Positions 34,093 through 46,189 of a stretch of DNA of 64,000 nucleotides are shown piece after piece (the first letter of the stretch is position 1; each line of letters begins with the position of its first letter). The notes under the pieces were generated by a model. The model searched no databases and was not told the origin of the DNA. It saw nothing but the letters and a program-made list of their open reading frames with translations. Origin of the DNA: Bathynomus jamesi (lineage: Eukaryota; Arthropoda; Malacostraca; Isopoda; Cirolanidae); NCBI GenBank assembly GCA_023014485.1, contig JAJOZX010000921.1, positions 888,501-952,500 of the forward strand, written 5' to 3'. A program made the position numbers and the translations under genes.

Positions 34093-34097
<5 letters not shown>
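31141..34097. repeat. 456-bp satellite: five direct units, then about 1.4 inverted
   Basis: Units start at 31141, 31597, 32053, 32509 and 32965 (TGTTAAACACAGACCGTGC near each start) and are nearly identical, differing in homopolymer lengths and a few single bases. At about 33450 the array flips: GGCACAAGGA joins TCTCTTTGCG with GGA shared by both orientations, and 650 bp run inverted to 34097. Each unit holds a hairpin-forming part (GGGTCTCTCGCAAAGAGATC and GCCCGACGTGGGC), a CTATATAAG box with a possible start region 25-30 bp on, and AATAAA. Both array ends lie exactly at (TA)n tracts. Confidence 0.95.
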
Positions 34098-34133
<36 letters not shown>

Positions 34134-34870
34134 ACAATCTTTTACTGAAAATTCTGTCAAATTTAAAGTTATTGCATGGTTAGGTAATTTTACAGGGAAG
34201 TTTCAGAGGCTAAAGGTTAATAAAAATTATTTAATAGAAGCTATTTTGCAAAACTTAAGTGGTTTTGAAGCTTTACTGTTATAATAAACTTTTTCTCGTA
34301 AAGGTGCTTTCCATCGTGAGTGCTTAACTTTCCAAACAGTATTTTTTCTTTTGAGTCCTAATCTATAATATACTCTTATAGTATATTCCGCTTCATACAG
34401 TCCTACAGCCATTTGAAGTTAACTCGGATTATTTCTGCGCTAAAAAATAATTTTTATATGCGATATTCTTAACAATAATGACATAACAACAAAATACTTA
34501 TTAAAATGAATTCAAACTTGAAATAATCTTAAATCTACGACGATATTGTTCATTGTGTAAATATAATTGGAAACTTAATAAAGCGCATTCCCGCTACAAT
34601 GTCTGTCATAACCATAACCTCAAAGACGAAATCTTCCCCTTTTCTATTCCCGTACGACAAATATCTCTTCCCTCTTTCTAGCATTTGCCGTTAGATGGCA
34701 AACGACAGACAATACAAAAATTTCTGTCTCACATGTAATTAAGGTTTATTTGTAGCGTTTTTACGACATCTTCCAGAAAGACGAAATGGATTTGCTTCCG
34801 AGTTTATTAATTATTTCAAAGTGGCATTGCTGTGCGTCTTCGTTACAGCGCTCGCTTTGTTGTAGAGAAC

Positions 34871-34912
<42 letters not shown>

Positions 34913-35479
34913 GTCCGAAATGGTGCTATAAGTAAAATGGCCTACTTCCTTCTCTCTCTCCTTCTGTCATACTTGCGTTTATATTTACTTTTGTTCATAA
35001 AATATTTTGTGGCAACTTTATGGTCAGCTTTTGAGATTTGATTGGGTTTTCAGCAGACTTATTTCTTAGCTGGAATTCTTATTTTTAAATATTATATAAT
35101 TTATTAGAATGAACTATTTTTAATAGTGTTTTGAATGACACTTAAATAGTTTGCTTTAATATATGTGTAGAAGTTAATACTAATTTATTTCGTACATTTT
35201 TATGGTGTTCCAAAACTTACAGACTTCTAAATTTAGAACTAATAACTTCTTGAATATTAGTCCTATAACAACAGGCTAGGTATTTAAAACGACGTTTCTC
35301 TTTCGAGTGGTATACAGGACATATCATCGCGCTTCGATATCTTTCTCATTTGGGCGAATAACCACGACAAAGTTGCGATAAAGAAAATGAGAAACGATGT
35401 AACTAAAATAAAATAACGAAGAATCATCAAACCTTTTACCTTTGAGAGACAAACACTAAATCGTACTAAGGCCTAATCC
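34098..35479. other. Non-coding, (TA)n tracts only
   Basis: Contains (TA)n at 34098-34128 and near 34870-34915. No supported gene or element in between. Confidence 0.5.
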
Positions 35480-35720
35480 AGCAGTCTGTACCTCGTTTGG
35501 AGACTACAAGACACTTGTTTCCACGACACCGTTACTCTTTGCACAACGTTTGTCAGTGGACATGATGCGGGATAATTTTGGCGACTGACTTATCACCAAA
35601 GATTTGCAGCCTCCTAGATCCCCCTGACGTATCACCGCACGATTTCTTTCTATAGGGATACCGCAAGGGGCGAGTTTAAGCAAATAACAGGGCTACGTTC
35701 TGGCCACGTCACATTACCTC
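35480..35720 (+). pseudogene. Strongly decayed DD41D-like transposase fragment
   Basis: With frame changes, the plus strand reads PPRSP, DVSPHDFFL, a stop in place of W, then GYRKGRV, matching the last catalytic block ([22 protein letters not shown]) of Tc1/mariner DD41D proteins. NFGD and an LITKDLQ stretch lie before it. No TIRs were found. Confidence 0.6.
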
Positions 35721-37289
35721 TTCCTTTTAGATCATCGAAGTTGAACGACGTTGGATCTGTTCAATAGTTGGATGGGAAACAGTTCTTTCCATTCAGATGG
35801 GGTAGCGACCTGTAGGTGCTTCGGATACCACGCCACAAAGGATGTAAACAACCGTTAACATTATTACCCAACTAACTCAAAGGACTCAAATGTTTGAGAA
35901 CAACATCGCTACATGTATCATAAGTAAAACAAAAGAGAGACTAAAGCGTACATGTAAGCGGAGACATGCCCACGGGTCCACTAAGCTTTTTAACTTTTCC
36001 AGTTCTTCTACGTTTCGTTACGGGTGATACCTAAATTACAGACACACGTGATTATCGCTCCACCATGATGTCGAGTCTAAAATTATAAAATTCCCTGGAA
36101 TTTTGAAAGCATTAAATTTCCACTGGGGATTTTGGGCATTTTCATAAATTTTCGGAAACTTTGGGGAATTTTGGGAATTTTCAAAAACTTTCATTTTCAT
36201 GAAACGAACAGCTGCGTATTCTTGAATCGTGGTACTCTATGTAATTTAATGTTTGAGAAAAGCGTAGAATAATGCACCCAAGAAAAGCAATTCAAAATGC
36301 AGTTGATGATGTCAGCATATTAATCGCTTTAGTATCTGGCAGTAGCGCGTAGTTGGAGATGTTGGAATGGGAAACCCCACTCTTTGAAATTTCTTTTAAC
36401 CCCCAATTATTTCACAAGAAGGAAATTCCCAGAATACTGAAGTGGAAACTTCTCATGTACTGTTACTAGTATTATTGTACAAGTAAAAGTAAATTTCATC
36501 AATTAGTGAATATTAAAATATGTATTTCCTGCATACTGAATTCAACTTCTTATTTTTAGTCAGGTATATTCCCAGCAAACTAACCTGAACTCAATAAAAA
36601 CAACTGATAGAAGCCATAATTTCTTTTTTGAATGGGAAATGCTTAAATGTTATATTTTACTGTTTACCGTAAAGAAAAAAAATATCTACTCAATTTTAAA
36701 AAGTACCTGAAATTGAAAACTCCCAAAATATAGAACCAGTTTACAGGAAAGTGTGTATAAGTAGGGATCAATGTAAAGCAGCCGTATGGCGGTGTAAACA
36801 GGAAGGAGAGTATTTAAGCAGGAAAAACCTGTGAGGCTAATTTAATGATAAAAAAATTTGGAAACTTGTTAAATCTTTGCCTGTCCTGTACATCACATAT
36901 GATTCACAAGACATGACGTAAAATGACCCTAGACAGGGTAAGGGTTAAGAAGGGAACGGGTGTCAAGAATGTCCGCCTACTAACAACTGATGGGGTGTCG
37001 GGGAGGAAGAAATTGCAAGGCTGTAGAAAAAGCACTATTCAAACATTCTTAATAGTGTAGGAAGGGCTAATCTTAACATAGACTGCAACGAAACGCCAGT
37101 GGGAGGGACCAGGGAAAATACCTGAACTTCATTTCCTGAAATTAAGAGTGATTAAAGAGTTAAAGACTGGTTCTGTCTCAAGGTTAAATGAACTATGAAT
37201 GGGTACTTAAATTTAATATGCCAATGACGTGGGTAGCCTGCATTGTTTTTCAACCATGTTTGCTCATACTTAGTATATTCCTGCGGGGT
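35721..37289. other. Non-coding, nothing recognised
   Basis: No motif-bearing frame or inverted repeat pair. Contains a TTTTGGGAATTTT-type low-complexity patch near 36090-36190. Confidence 0.45.
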
Positions 37290-37620
37290 TTATGAGGATA
37301 TATATTTTTCCCCTCGTCAAAAATAAATATGGGGACATTCAATACAGCAATAACTACAGGCCTATTGCTGTCACCTCCTGCTTCTCGGAACTGCTAGATA
37401 AACGTTTGCTACGCCGATTAAGTGATTACTTATGGACAACTAATCAGTTTGGTTTTGAAAGGTCCCACTCAACTGATAATGTATTTATGTACTGAAGGAA
37501 ACTGTATTTAAAAAAGCTGACAGTAATTCAACTATATTTATAACTGTTTCTTGGATATAAATAAGACATATGATAGAGTGAACCGCAAATTTTTATTTAC
37601 AAAACTAGGACAGAATATTT
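37290..37620 (+). pseudogene. LINE reverse transcriptase fragment
   Basis: Reads IFPLVKNKYGDIQYSNNYRP (RT block 2a, SNNYRPI), FSELLDKRLLRRLSDYLWTT, NQFGFERSHSTDN and, after frame changes, a degenerate block A (DINKTYDRVNRKF-like). It ends before the catalytic YADD box. It is a short 3'-deleted relic of a Rex/RTE/jockey-type LINE distinct from A-D. Confidence 0.78.
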
Positions 37621-38260
37621 CCTTTGTTCATATTAAATACTAGTCTAAAAATGCTTCCTGCAAAAAGGCAAATCTCTTTTGTTTGCATAACAATAACCTT
37701 AAAAAGAACAGGACAATAACAACACAAAAACATTTGGCGTTAAAAATTCAAAGCCAGTAAAACAAAAAATTTATTTAGCGGAATCTTTTTACATGCAAAC
37801 TAAGACTAGAATTTTCATTAAGATGTGGGAAATTCTTTCATCGAACAAGTGCTCTAAAGTGATAGTATTTTCATCAAAATTCGATGCCTGATGAAATACT
37901 TTTCGGGGAATTGATACCTTGAAAATAATTTAAACGAAGTGGGTGACGTCATCTACTGGAGAAAATGTCAGTTAAATATTATTTAAGTTTTTTCATTAAC
38001 AGAATGTAATTATATGCATATCAATTTTATGTTAATCAGGAACAACATACTAACAGGAACTTAAGTTTTAAGATTAAATACATTAGATGTAAAATTTATC
38101 TTACCTCGATGAGATTGGAACCAATGCCACTGAAGATTCAAATTTGGGAGCGATACGACAATATAAAAAAGATTTGAATAATTAAAATTTAATACAATCA
38201 GCCCACCCCAAGCAAGTGCTGGATATAACAGCTGGTAATTACATAAAAGTGAAATCTATA
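37621..38260. other. Non-coding, nothing recognised
   Basis: AT-rich sequence. No supported gene or element. Confidence 0.45.
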
Positions 38261-38299
38261 CTATAAAAAGGCAGTCCCTGTCCGTCCGCCCGACACCAT
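38261..38299 (+). mobile_element. Possible Helitron 5' end
   Basis: TCTATACTATAAAAAGGCAG, then a CCTGTCCGTCCG tract, after an A, resembles the TC-starting left ends seen in many animal Helitrons. No matching CTRR hairpin end was found, and a hAT element interrupts the sequence 47 bp in. A suggestion only. Confidence 0.35.
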
Positions 38300-38307
38300 G
38301 TATTTAC

Positions 38308-39449
38308 CAAAGCTGGGCAGTAACGCGTTACAAGTAACGGCCGTTACGTAACGCGGTACTTTTTTAGTAAGGCGTTACATTTCAAATCAAGTAACTCTTT
38401 CAGTAACGACGTTACTTTTTTAGGGAAATACATTCGTTAGTCGTTACTCGTTACTTTTTATCGTAGCTCGCAATTAGTTTCTTTCGAGCCTCTCATTATT
38501 CATTAACCGTTAAAAATTTGTCCCTTCACTATGGGCGAGGTGTGCTTGATGGCCGTTGGCATGCTGGCAGCCTACCCCTATCCACCCTCTCCCCCTACAC
38601 TGACAGCACTGTCAAAGTAAAAAGGTGAAGAACCCTGGAGCAGGGAGGGACCTAAGTTCAACAGAGGTTTCGTCATTCCTCTCATCTGGGCCTTCACGGC
38701 ACGTTAGCTCTGCATCCTTCCCATCTACTAACTTTAAAATTATGTTTATTAAACTTAACACTCCTATACCATCTAGTGCCGTTGTTGAGCGGGTTTTTTT
38801 CAGTAGGGAAGGATATACTGCGTCCGAAACGAGGCTCGCTCTTAGATGCAACTTTTGAGAAGCTTGTTTTCTTAAAGGCCAAAAAAGATCTTTTGAATAA
38901 TAGTTAAGTAGTTTGTATATTTAGCTAATAAATTTCAATTATCATTGCCATGCACAATAACTCATTTGATTCATTTCTTTAGTATTTCGTATTATTGTTT
39001 TGCAAAACTAAACTTTCCAGGTATATTCTAGCATTAGTAAATTAGTATCAATAGTATGCTACATCCTCTGTTGTGTTGCAATTCCTAGTAATAAATCTTG
39101 CAGTAATTTTGTCTCACATTTCTGAAAATATTATGCCCTATAAGTCATAACAACGCAATGAAGGCATGTACAGACTTCATAGCATATGCATATGCATTAA
39201 CCAGTGGATACAAACCAACACATACTCGCACAAGCGAATGTTTATATATAATATTTTGTGTATATATAAATCATAATATACCTATGCATATATATAATAT
39301 ATTTACATTTCATTAAAAGTAACGGTAACGAGCAACGGTGCCGTTACTCGTTACTTTTTAAAAATGGTAACTGTAACGATAACGGCGTTACATTTAGACT
39401 GTGGTAACGGTAACGGCATTACATTTATAAAGTAACGAGCACAGCACTG
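38308..39449 (+). mobile_element. hAT element with GTAACG subterminal repeats
   Basis: Flanked by the perfect 8-bp repeat GTATTTAC (38300-38307 and 39450-39457). Ends are CAAAGCTGGGCAGTAACGCG and a right end ATAAAGTAACGAGCACAGCACTG. Many GTAACG/CGTTAC motifs fill both subterminal regions, a layout known for a widespread animal hAT group. It contains a transposase remnant at 38735-38890. Length 1142 bp, so internally deleted. Confidence 0.9.
38735..38890 (+). pseudogene. hAT dimerisation-domain remnant
   Basis: Reads KIMFIKLNTPIPSSAVVERV, then FFSREGYTASETRLALRCNF and a stop, with EACFLKGQK after it. The pattern FN(T)PxPSSAxVERxFS..G matches the hATC block of Ac/ZBED-like transposases. The S.GG..T..RNRLS part is altered, so the copy is degenerate. 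Confidence 0.8.
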
Positions 39450-39809
39450 GTATTTACTATTAAGCAATTCTCAACTTTGCAAATGTTTGCTAACCACAAT
39501 GTCAACCCTCCCGGAAGTAACACGACGTGCTCAATACAATATAATGCAAAGAATTAAAAAATCAATCAACCCATTTATCCAAGCTATTCATCAGTCCTGC
39601 CATATATCATCTAAGCCATAAGCTATGGAATTTATGGCATGAAAATGTTTGTCTGTAGTTCCATTTAACCTCAACATCGCTATTTTTCATTATTTGTATT
39701 TCTCTTCTTGGTACTTGTATTTTTATTTTATTTTGGTTTCAATTTGTACTTATTATTACAATTCGTCATATGGACTATTGGTTTGCCAATAAACTTTTTA
39801 TTTTCATAT

Positions 39810-41188
39810 GTGAGGAAAATTTGTTAAAATGCAAAAGTTTTCATACATTTATTAACCAAATTATTTGATCCTTTTTTGTCCACCTTACGCTTGAAGAATT
39901 TTAAATTTTTATCAGTAATTGGGTGTTTATTAATTAGAGACTTTACAATTCTGAATTCTTGAATTTTCTCTGTGAATCTTCATGGAAGACGGATGACTAC
40001 AAGCAATGAGTCGTTGTGGTGAAAAGCTGTCTACGGATCTCAAGAGATGTTATTGCTGCACACGAGTCTGGAAAGAGTTATAGGAAGATAGGAAAAGAAC
40101 TTCGAATTCCATTTACGATGGTTGCTGCAGTTATAAAGAAGTGGAAAGGCTTTGAAACAATGAAAACTGTACCAAGATGTGGACGACCTTGCAAAATTTC
40201 AGAACGTACAACTAGACAAATTGAAAGAATGACTGCTTCGAATCACGAGTGGCTGCGGGTGATATTTGCCAAACATTAAGACTGTCTAAGGTCGATGTCC
40301 GTCAGTTTATTGTACGTCGTACATTGTAAAAGAATGGTCTGCATGGAAGAGTTGCATGAAGAAAACCTCTGCAACGAAAAGCGCACAAAGAAGCTCGTTT
40401 AAATTATGCTACTCCGGATGAAATTCTGTGGACAGACGAGACCAAAATTGAATTATTTGGGAAAAACGAGCAACGGTATGTTTGGCGAAAATCAAATACT
40501 GCATTCGAGGAAAAGAACATCCTTCCTTCGGTTAAACATGGTGCTGGTAGGTTGCTTTTTTGGGGTTGCTTTAGTGCTTCTGGTCGAAGAAAGTTTGTTT
40601 TCGTCAATAGAATCTTGAATTCGAAGAAATATCAGGAAATTTTAGAAAATGAATTGTCTTCAGTTCGAGAATTGCGAGTGGGTCGCAACTGGGTCCTTCA
40701 GCAAGATAAAAATCCAAAACATAAAAGTAAGAGCACCGTGAAATGGCTTCAACAAAAGAATTTCAAGCTTCTCGAGTGGCCCAATCAAATTCCAGATCTC
40801 AATTTGATAGAGAATTTATGGTTTAATTTGAAAAAAGCTGTCCGCAAAAGAAGCCCTTCAAATCTGAATGAATTTTAACACTTTTCTTAAGAAGAATGGG
40901 CTAAATTTTTTTGTATAAAAATACTCAAAAAGAAACATTGAAGTCATTCAAGCAAAAGATGGACACAAAAAGTATTAAATCATTTTGTAAGTAAATGTAC
41001 GAAAACTTTTTAATTTTAATTTTTTTTTCAAATTCTTTGGTTTTAAATTATATGTTAGAAATTAACTAATTTTTTTATTTGTTAAATTTTTCCAAATGAA
41101 CGGTAAACTTCTCATAACTATTCTGTGAATGATACAAAATATAAGGATGAATATAACCGAAATATTTTTCTGTACGAGAGCGCCACTG
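39810..41188 (+). pseudogene. Decayed Tc1-like element (family T)
   Basis: The plus strand reads DVIAAHESGKSYRKIGKELR (HTH), CGRPCKISERTTRQIERM, then several frame changes, WTDETKIELFG (first catalytic D), LFWGCFSASG, WVLQQDKNPKHKSKSTVKWL (second D) and IPDLNLIENLWFNLKK (third motif, E). It is a DD34E Tc1-type transposase with at least four breaks. Inverted subterminal repeats of about 60 bp are visible at 39836-39900 and 40956-41015. The right terminus ends CGCCACTG followed by TA at 41188. The outer left end is lost. A deletion derivative of the same family is at 58745-59109. Confidence 0.83.
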
Positions 41189-41479
41189 TATATGTATATA
41201 CTGAAAGGAGTAAATAGTAATTAGTTGGAAATATGCGAGTATAAAACATTGTTAAACCTCAAAACCACGTGTTCAGTTGTATAAATAAAATAAATTAGTT
41301 AGCCACTGATCATAAAACTATTAACCCTTTCCCTACCAGTGGGACTGTATTGTCCCACCAGAAATAATAATAATAATAATGTATATCGTACTAAAATGCA
41401 ACTTTTCTATAAATGCTTTACATGCTTAATTTTGATGTCGTAAAAGGAACCCAAAATGTTATAATGTTACAATGTTCCA
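41189..41479. other. Short non-coding interval
   Basis: Includes TTAACCCTTTCCCTACCAG near 41332, which resembles a piggyBac-type end, but no partner end was found. A short (AAT)n run is at 41366-41380. Confidence 0.35.
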
Positions 41480-42040
41480 GACCAACAAAGACCTAATTAG
41501 GATCAACTCATGGCTGATCTACCTAACCGTGGTTGTAGTTGTGTATTGCGCATGTTTTTCGTCCTTAAACTATACCAATCTATCAACATATGCGTCTAAT
41601 CAATTTTTAAACACGTTTATAGACGTGCTACTTATTACTTCTACCGGCCAACTATTCCAACTATTTACTATTCTATGCGTAAAAAAGTTTTTGGCAACTG
41701 CTGTCTCGAATCTTCTACTTGTCAACTTACACCGATTATTTCTAGTCCTATTATATTGTGATATTTTGAAAAAGCTATCTCTATTTACGTTATCGAACCC
41801 ATTCATAATTTTGAAAACCTGGATTAGATCACCCCTTAGCCTCCTAGTCTCGAATGTAGTCAATTTTAACTCCTTAAGCCTATCCTCGTACGACTTCAAC
41901 CAAAGCGACGGAATCATCTTAGTTGCTCGTCTTCGAACTCCTTCGATTTTGTCCATATCTTTGCGCATATACGGATTCCAAAATTGGACCGCGTACTCTA
42001 AATGGGGTCTAACTAATCAATGTGTAATATGTCTATTTAC
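41480..42040 (-). pseudogene. 5'-truncated CR1-like LINE (LINE B family)
   Basis: The minus strand reads LVRPHLEYAVQFWNPYMRKD, GVRRRATKMIPSLWLKSYED, LKLTTFETRRLRGDLIQVFK, NRCKLTSRRFETAVAKNFFT and NSWNSWPVEVISSTSINVFK. It follows LINE B (18447-18950) block by block with many substitutions, so it is an older copy of a related family. Only the C-terminal part of RT is present. A hAT MITE is inserted at its 5' side at 42041. Confidence 0.87.
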
Positions 42041-42341
42041 TAGGGTTGCCAGACGTCCCGCATTTGATCCAAAAATCCCGCGTCAAAATGTCCGGCAAAA
42101 AATATTTTTTAAGCAAATTTTTTAGGGATGAGTTGATTTAGAATTTCAATATTATGTATAATAATTTCAATTTATTCACGATGTTTAATTGTCAAATATT
42201 ATTGTAATAACATTTTTCTAATTTTGTTTGTTGTAACCGTTGAAGAAATCTAATTTCAATTTGAAAAAAAATTTAGTCTTAAAAAAAACCTCAGAAATTT
42301 TTTTTGTCTCGCATGGGCATTTGAAAAATCTGGCAACCCTA
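42041..42341. mobile_element. hAT-type MITE, TAGGGTTGCCAGA ends
   Basis: TAGGGTTGCCAGAC at the left and TCTGGCAACCCTA at the right form TIRs of 13 bp, flanked by the perfect 8-bp repeat CTATTTAC (42033-42040 and 42342-42349). Length 301 bp, no open frame, A/T-rich body. Confidence 0.88.
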
Positions 42342-42349
42342 CTATTTAC

Positions 42350-42994
42350 TAAAATATTTGGTTTTGCAAATCTTATACTTTTTGATTTAAACAAAAATAT
42401 TCTTGAACGAAAGGTTTAAATACAAATATAAGGAAAGTATATAATGTAATGTAATATCGTAATGTGTATGTTTAGTGTACAATATCTGCCAACTGTTTCA
42501 AAAGTTTTGAGATGAACTAAACAAGATGGCGGCCACCATCAATAGCGGGCATGTAAAAACAATTTCTGCGAGATTGAGTCTTCTTCCAAATCACTCGTTT
42601 CCTTAAGTTGTGACAATCGGGAAGAGGAAATTATTTACGTTACACAAAATTCTTCTTATAAATGTCCTTCCGCTTGTTAATCACCAAAGAAAGATCATGA
42701 AAGGAAAAACAGATAGTAATACATATCATATACATTCATTATCTTCTCAAACTGAAAACAATTTCCCAGTTTCAACAGTAGTCGCTTCAAATTCATTGAT
42801 ACATCGAGAAAATGAATTATGTCGGAAACAAGTATTTTCTCTGTTTTGATACGCATAAAGATCGAATACAAATTAGGTCATGCTACTTAGGATCAAACGA
42901 ACATCTTGGAAAAGTAATAAAACATTTCACTGCTATACAATAATACATATATACATATATACATACCTATATATATACACATACATATATACAT
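42350..42994. other. Non-coding, nothing recognised
   Basis: AT-rich sequence ending in TA/CATA simple repeats. The 79-codon frame at 42610 has no known motif. Confidence 0.45.
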
Positions 42995-42995
42995 A

Positions 42996-43847
42996 CAGGG
43001 CGTCCCAAAAAAATGTATACACACTTTAAATAATTATAAAGGCAGTGTTTATTAAAATACATTTCATTTTCAAAATGTAATAGAATCTACAGACATTATT
43101 TAATTGTTTTGTCAACGCCTGTTTGAATCGCAAACATCACGAAACATTTCGTTTGGTATTTGTGTGCATTCTCGTTCAATGGCTGCTCTCAATTCAGCGA
43201 CTGTTGCAGGTTTTATAGCGTAGACTTTGTCTTTTAAGTATCCCCATAAAAAAAGTCTAGTGGTGTGAGGTCTGGTGAACGCGGAGGGTATTCTACGAAA
43301 CCCCTTCGTCCAGTCCACATCCACATCGTGCCAAGTACCACTCGCAATACTCCACTCTTCGGTCCGGATCATCTTCATTAATAGCATGGACTAATCTTGG
43401 AATGTAACTTTTCCATTGACAGCGCTTCAAAATGCGTTGGACAGACGATTCTGAAATTCCTACCTCACGACTCGCTTGCCACACAGATTTTCTTGGACTT
43501 TGGTGATACGTTTCCAGTACTCTTTCTTGCTTTGTGGGGCTTGTCGATGTCCGTGGTCTTCCGGAACGCTTCTTGTGGACATTCTGAACAGTTCCATCGG
43601 CTTCAAACTTATCTCTAATTCGAGTGATGGTAAGTCGCGTTGGTGGATCTGTTTGAAACTCCCTCCTAAACTGTCTTTGCACTTCAACTGCGTTTCACAC
43701 TTCCAGTAGCATTTTAGAATGAATTTCCTTTGTTCAAAGCTTAGTCTGACTGCCATTATTAATTCTAATGGGTTTAACTTGGAAAGAAAGAAACATCAAT
43801 TGAGCTATCAGCTGTTAAAGTGTGTATACATTTTTTGGGACGCCCTG
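42996..43847 (-). mobile_element. Internally deleted Tc1/mariner-superfamily element
   Basis: TIRs of about 32 bp (CAGGGCGTCCCAAAAAAATG and its partner) with TA flanks at 42994-42995 and 43848-43849. On the minus strand the N-terminus is present: [60 protein letters not shown] (second HTH) and [14 protein letters not shown]. The catalytic core with the first two acidic residues is deleted. The C-terminus resumes with [15 protein letters not shown] and, in another frame, LWGYLKDKVYAIKPATVAEL. Non-functional but with well preserved ends. Confidence 0.88.
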
Positions 43848-43875
43848 TATATATATATATACACATATATATATA

Positions 43876-43909
<34 letters not shown>

Positions 43910-43916
43910 TACATAC

Positions 43917-43960
<44 letters not shown>

Positions 43961-44056
43961 TATATATATATATATATATATACATACATATACATACATA
44001 TATATATACATACATACATATATACAATATATATACATACATACATATACATATAG
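43848..44056. repeat. Mixed (TA)n/(CATA)n microsatellite
   Basis: Long AT-only and TACA/CATA repeats. Both strands stay open as Tyr-Ile repeats, which is a property of the repeat and not coding. Confidence 0.95.
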
Positions 44057-44254
44057 GATCAAGTAAAGATAAGCACCCCAGCCTTCTTTAATTAGCCTTA
44101 TAAGGCTAACTAACGAAAATATCACGACCTAACCTAATCAATCGTTAAGTCAGCTGTACGCCCTTGATGATTGGTTGTTAGGTCGTGATATTTTTGTTAG
44201 TTAGCCTTATAAGGCTAATTAAAGAAGGCTGGGAGTGTTTATCTTTACTTGATC
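44057..44254. mobile_element. Foldback MITE F1, copy 2
   Basis: GATCAAGTAAAGATAAGCAC is mirrored at the right end. The inner arm carries CCCAGCCTTCTTTAATTAGC and GACCTAACCTAATC near the loop, as in copy 1 at 26514-26716. Outer 20 bp differ between the copies; the inner 70 bp are well conserved. Confidence 0.85.
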
Positions 44255-44313
44255 TTACATAATATATATACACATACATACATACACATACATATACATA
44301 CACACACACACAC

Positions 44314-44360
<47 letters not shown>
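44255..44360. repeat. (CATA)n/(CA)n/(TA)n microsatellite
   Basis: Compound simple repeat. Confidence 0.95.
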
Positions 44361-44363
<3 letters not shown>

Positions 44364-46185
44364 GGAAAAAGAGAGATATTTTTAGTTTTCATATCAATGT
44401 TTTTATACGTTGTTTTCTGCGCGTTATATTTTTACTTATTAATTTTGCATTATTCCTAAAAGATATTCATTTTTGTGGATTATATCGTGAATGTAATATT
44501 AATTATTACCACAATAAATAAAAATAAAAATTTAAAATTAACATAAAACAGTTACTCTGAAAAATAACAATGAAATGATAAGGTATCAACATAACCCCGT
44601 TTGACTGCAGCAATAACTTTTTTCCTTTGAAATAACTCAAGACTTTGTTTTTTGTTGTTGTTATGCTTCAGATTATGGGAAATTCACAACCATGTTATTA
44701 GTTTTTGAAATCTTTCCCTCTTGATGAAAATAATAAGATGGAGGTCATTATTAAAGTGATTTTGGTATAGATGTCTTCATAAAATAGACACTGATATAGT
44801 GGTAGTTGAATATGGAGTTAACATGTTTTCTGTTTGGAAAAATGATGTTTCGAAATTTGAGTGACTGATTGGACGCAATCCGTCTGTCATTGCAGTATCG
44901 AGGCATTTTGACGCGGTTGTATAAATTTGAAATGCTTTTTGACACACACTAATTGTATAAAGAAAATTTACTTCAAACGCTGGGTTCTATATTTCGTAGA
45001 TATAACCCTAGTAAAACTAAGAGCACTCAATTCTAGTATAAATACGGTAAGGACTTTTTTGTAAACTTTCGCTGAAACCTTTAGGAATTACGTCACTCAT
45101 CATTAATAACACTTTTATACCAGAGTAAAACTTGAAATTTATTAAAAGTAATTTAAATTCGTTTACTTTCATGCTTGATAATTTAGGTAATATAGCTTAC
45201 AAAATTATAAATAATTTAGTCACTTTAAAATTTAAAATTTAATTAAATTGATATAAAATTGTAGAGTTTCACAAATTTTCCACTGGAGAAAACTGAACTG
45301 TAGAATATTTTAAATGACTTCATTATCTTCGTGAAAAATTAATTCATGGCCTGACGTTTTTCATAAATTTACGCAAAAGCGAGCTTCGAAAAAGCAAGGA
45401 GTAATTTGCTAAGGAAAATTGTCCCACCATTTTCTGTAGTGATGCATTGATTCGCTGGTGCAAATAATATTTTGTTAACATTTTATTTTTGGTTGGGAAA
45501 ACTTTAAAGAACAGTTCATCGTATTTGTAAGAATTCCCTTCTGGTTCACACACACACACACGAGATTATATATGCAGGTTAATCCAAAATGTTCGCAAAA
45601 ATAATTTATTTGTTATTATGGGGAACACATTCTTGGACCACCCATTAAATATATATGGTAAAATCTGAATTTAGTCCTGCAACCTGCAACGTTTTCATAA
45701 TACGAGTACATACGTGTTTTTATAGTCGTCAGAGAACCTTATTTCACCGCGCTCTTAAAACATAGATTTATCTCACACTATAAAAATCTCTTTAAAATCC
45801 AAATTACTCTAGAAATACCTGCATTAGAGTCCAGAGATCAGTTGCGTCCTCTATCGGATGAATGTCATCTTCAGTATTCTTCTCAGGCGTTTATATGTAG
45901 TCTCTTCCTTCTGCAGCTGCTTGAAATGGACTACGAAGCTCTGGAGCGTTTTAAATCCACAAAGTTATAATGACAAAATCATCTCCGAAGAGTTGTGGTG
46001 AAGCTTATATCTCGCTAAGCTTACACCACATTTATTTTAAAGGTTTCCCAAAATTTGTGGGAGAATGTCATCAAGAAGTTTATTTCGTTTTTCTGCTTTA
46101 CATTCCACGCTCACTGTGGGAGGAAAAGAGAAGGAAAGGATAATGCATTAATCACTCACACTTTCTCACACACACATTATATATA
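44361..46185. other. Non-coding, nothing recognised
   Basis: The longest element-free stretch of the window. Short frames near 44750 and 45344 have no motif. A (CA)n tract is at 45548-45562 and another near 46160-46190. Confidence 0.5.
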
Positions 46186-46189
46186 TATA

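Noticed and set aside
41332..41360. piggyBac-type end TTAACCCTTTCCCTACCAG
   Set aside because: No inverted partner end or TTAA on the other side was found within several hundred bases.
41472..42125. 217-codon plus-strand frame
   Set aside because: It is antisense to a CR1-like LINE fragment with clear motifs (LVRPHLEYAVQFW, NVFK), and it runs into the hAT MITE at 42041.
43808..44125. Long open frames rich in Tyr-Ile on both strands over the (TA)n/(CATA)n tract
   Set aside because: They exist only because TAT/ATA codons contain no stops. The same happens at 15757, 47774, 56061 and 57879. No gene is supported.
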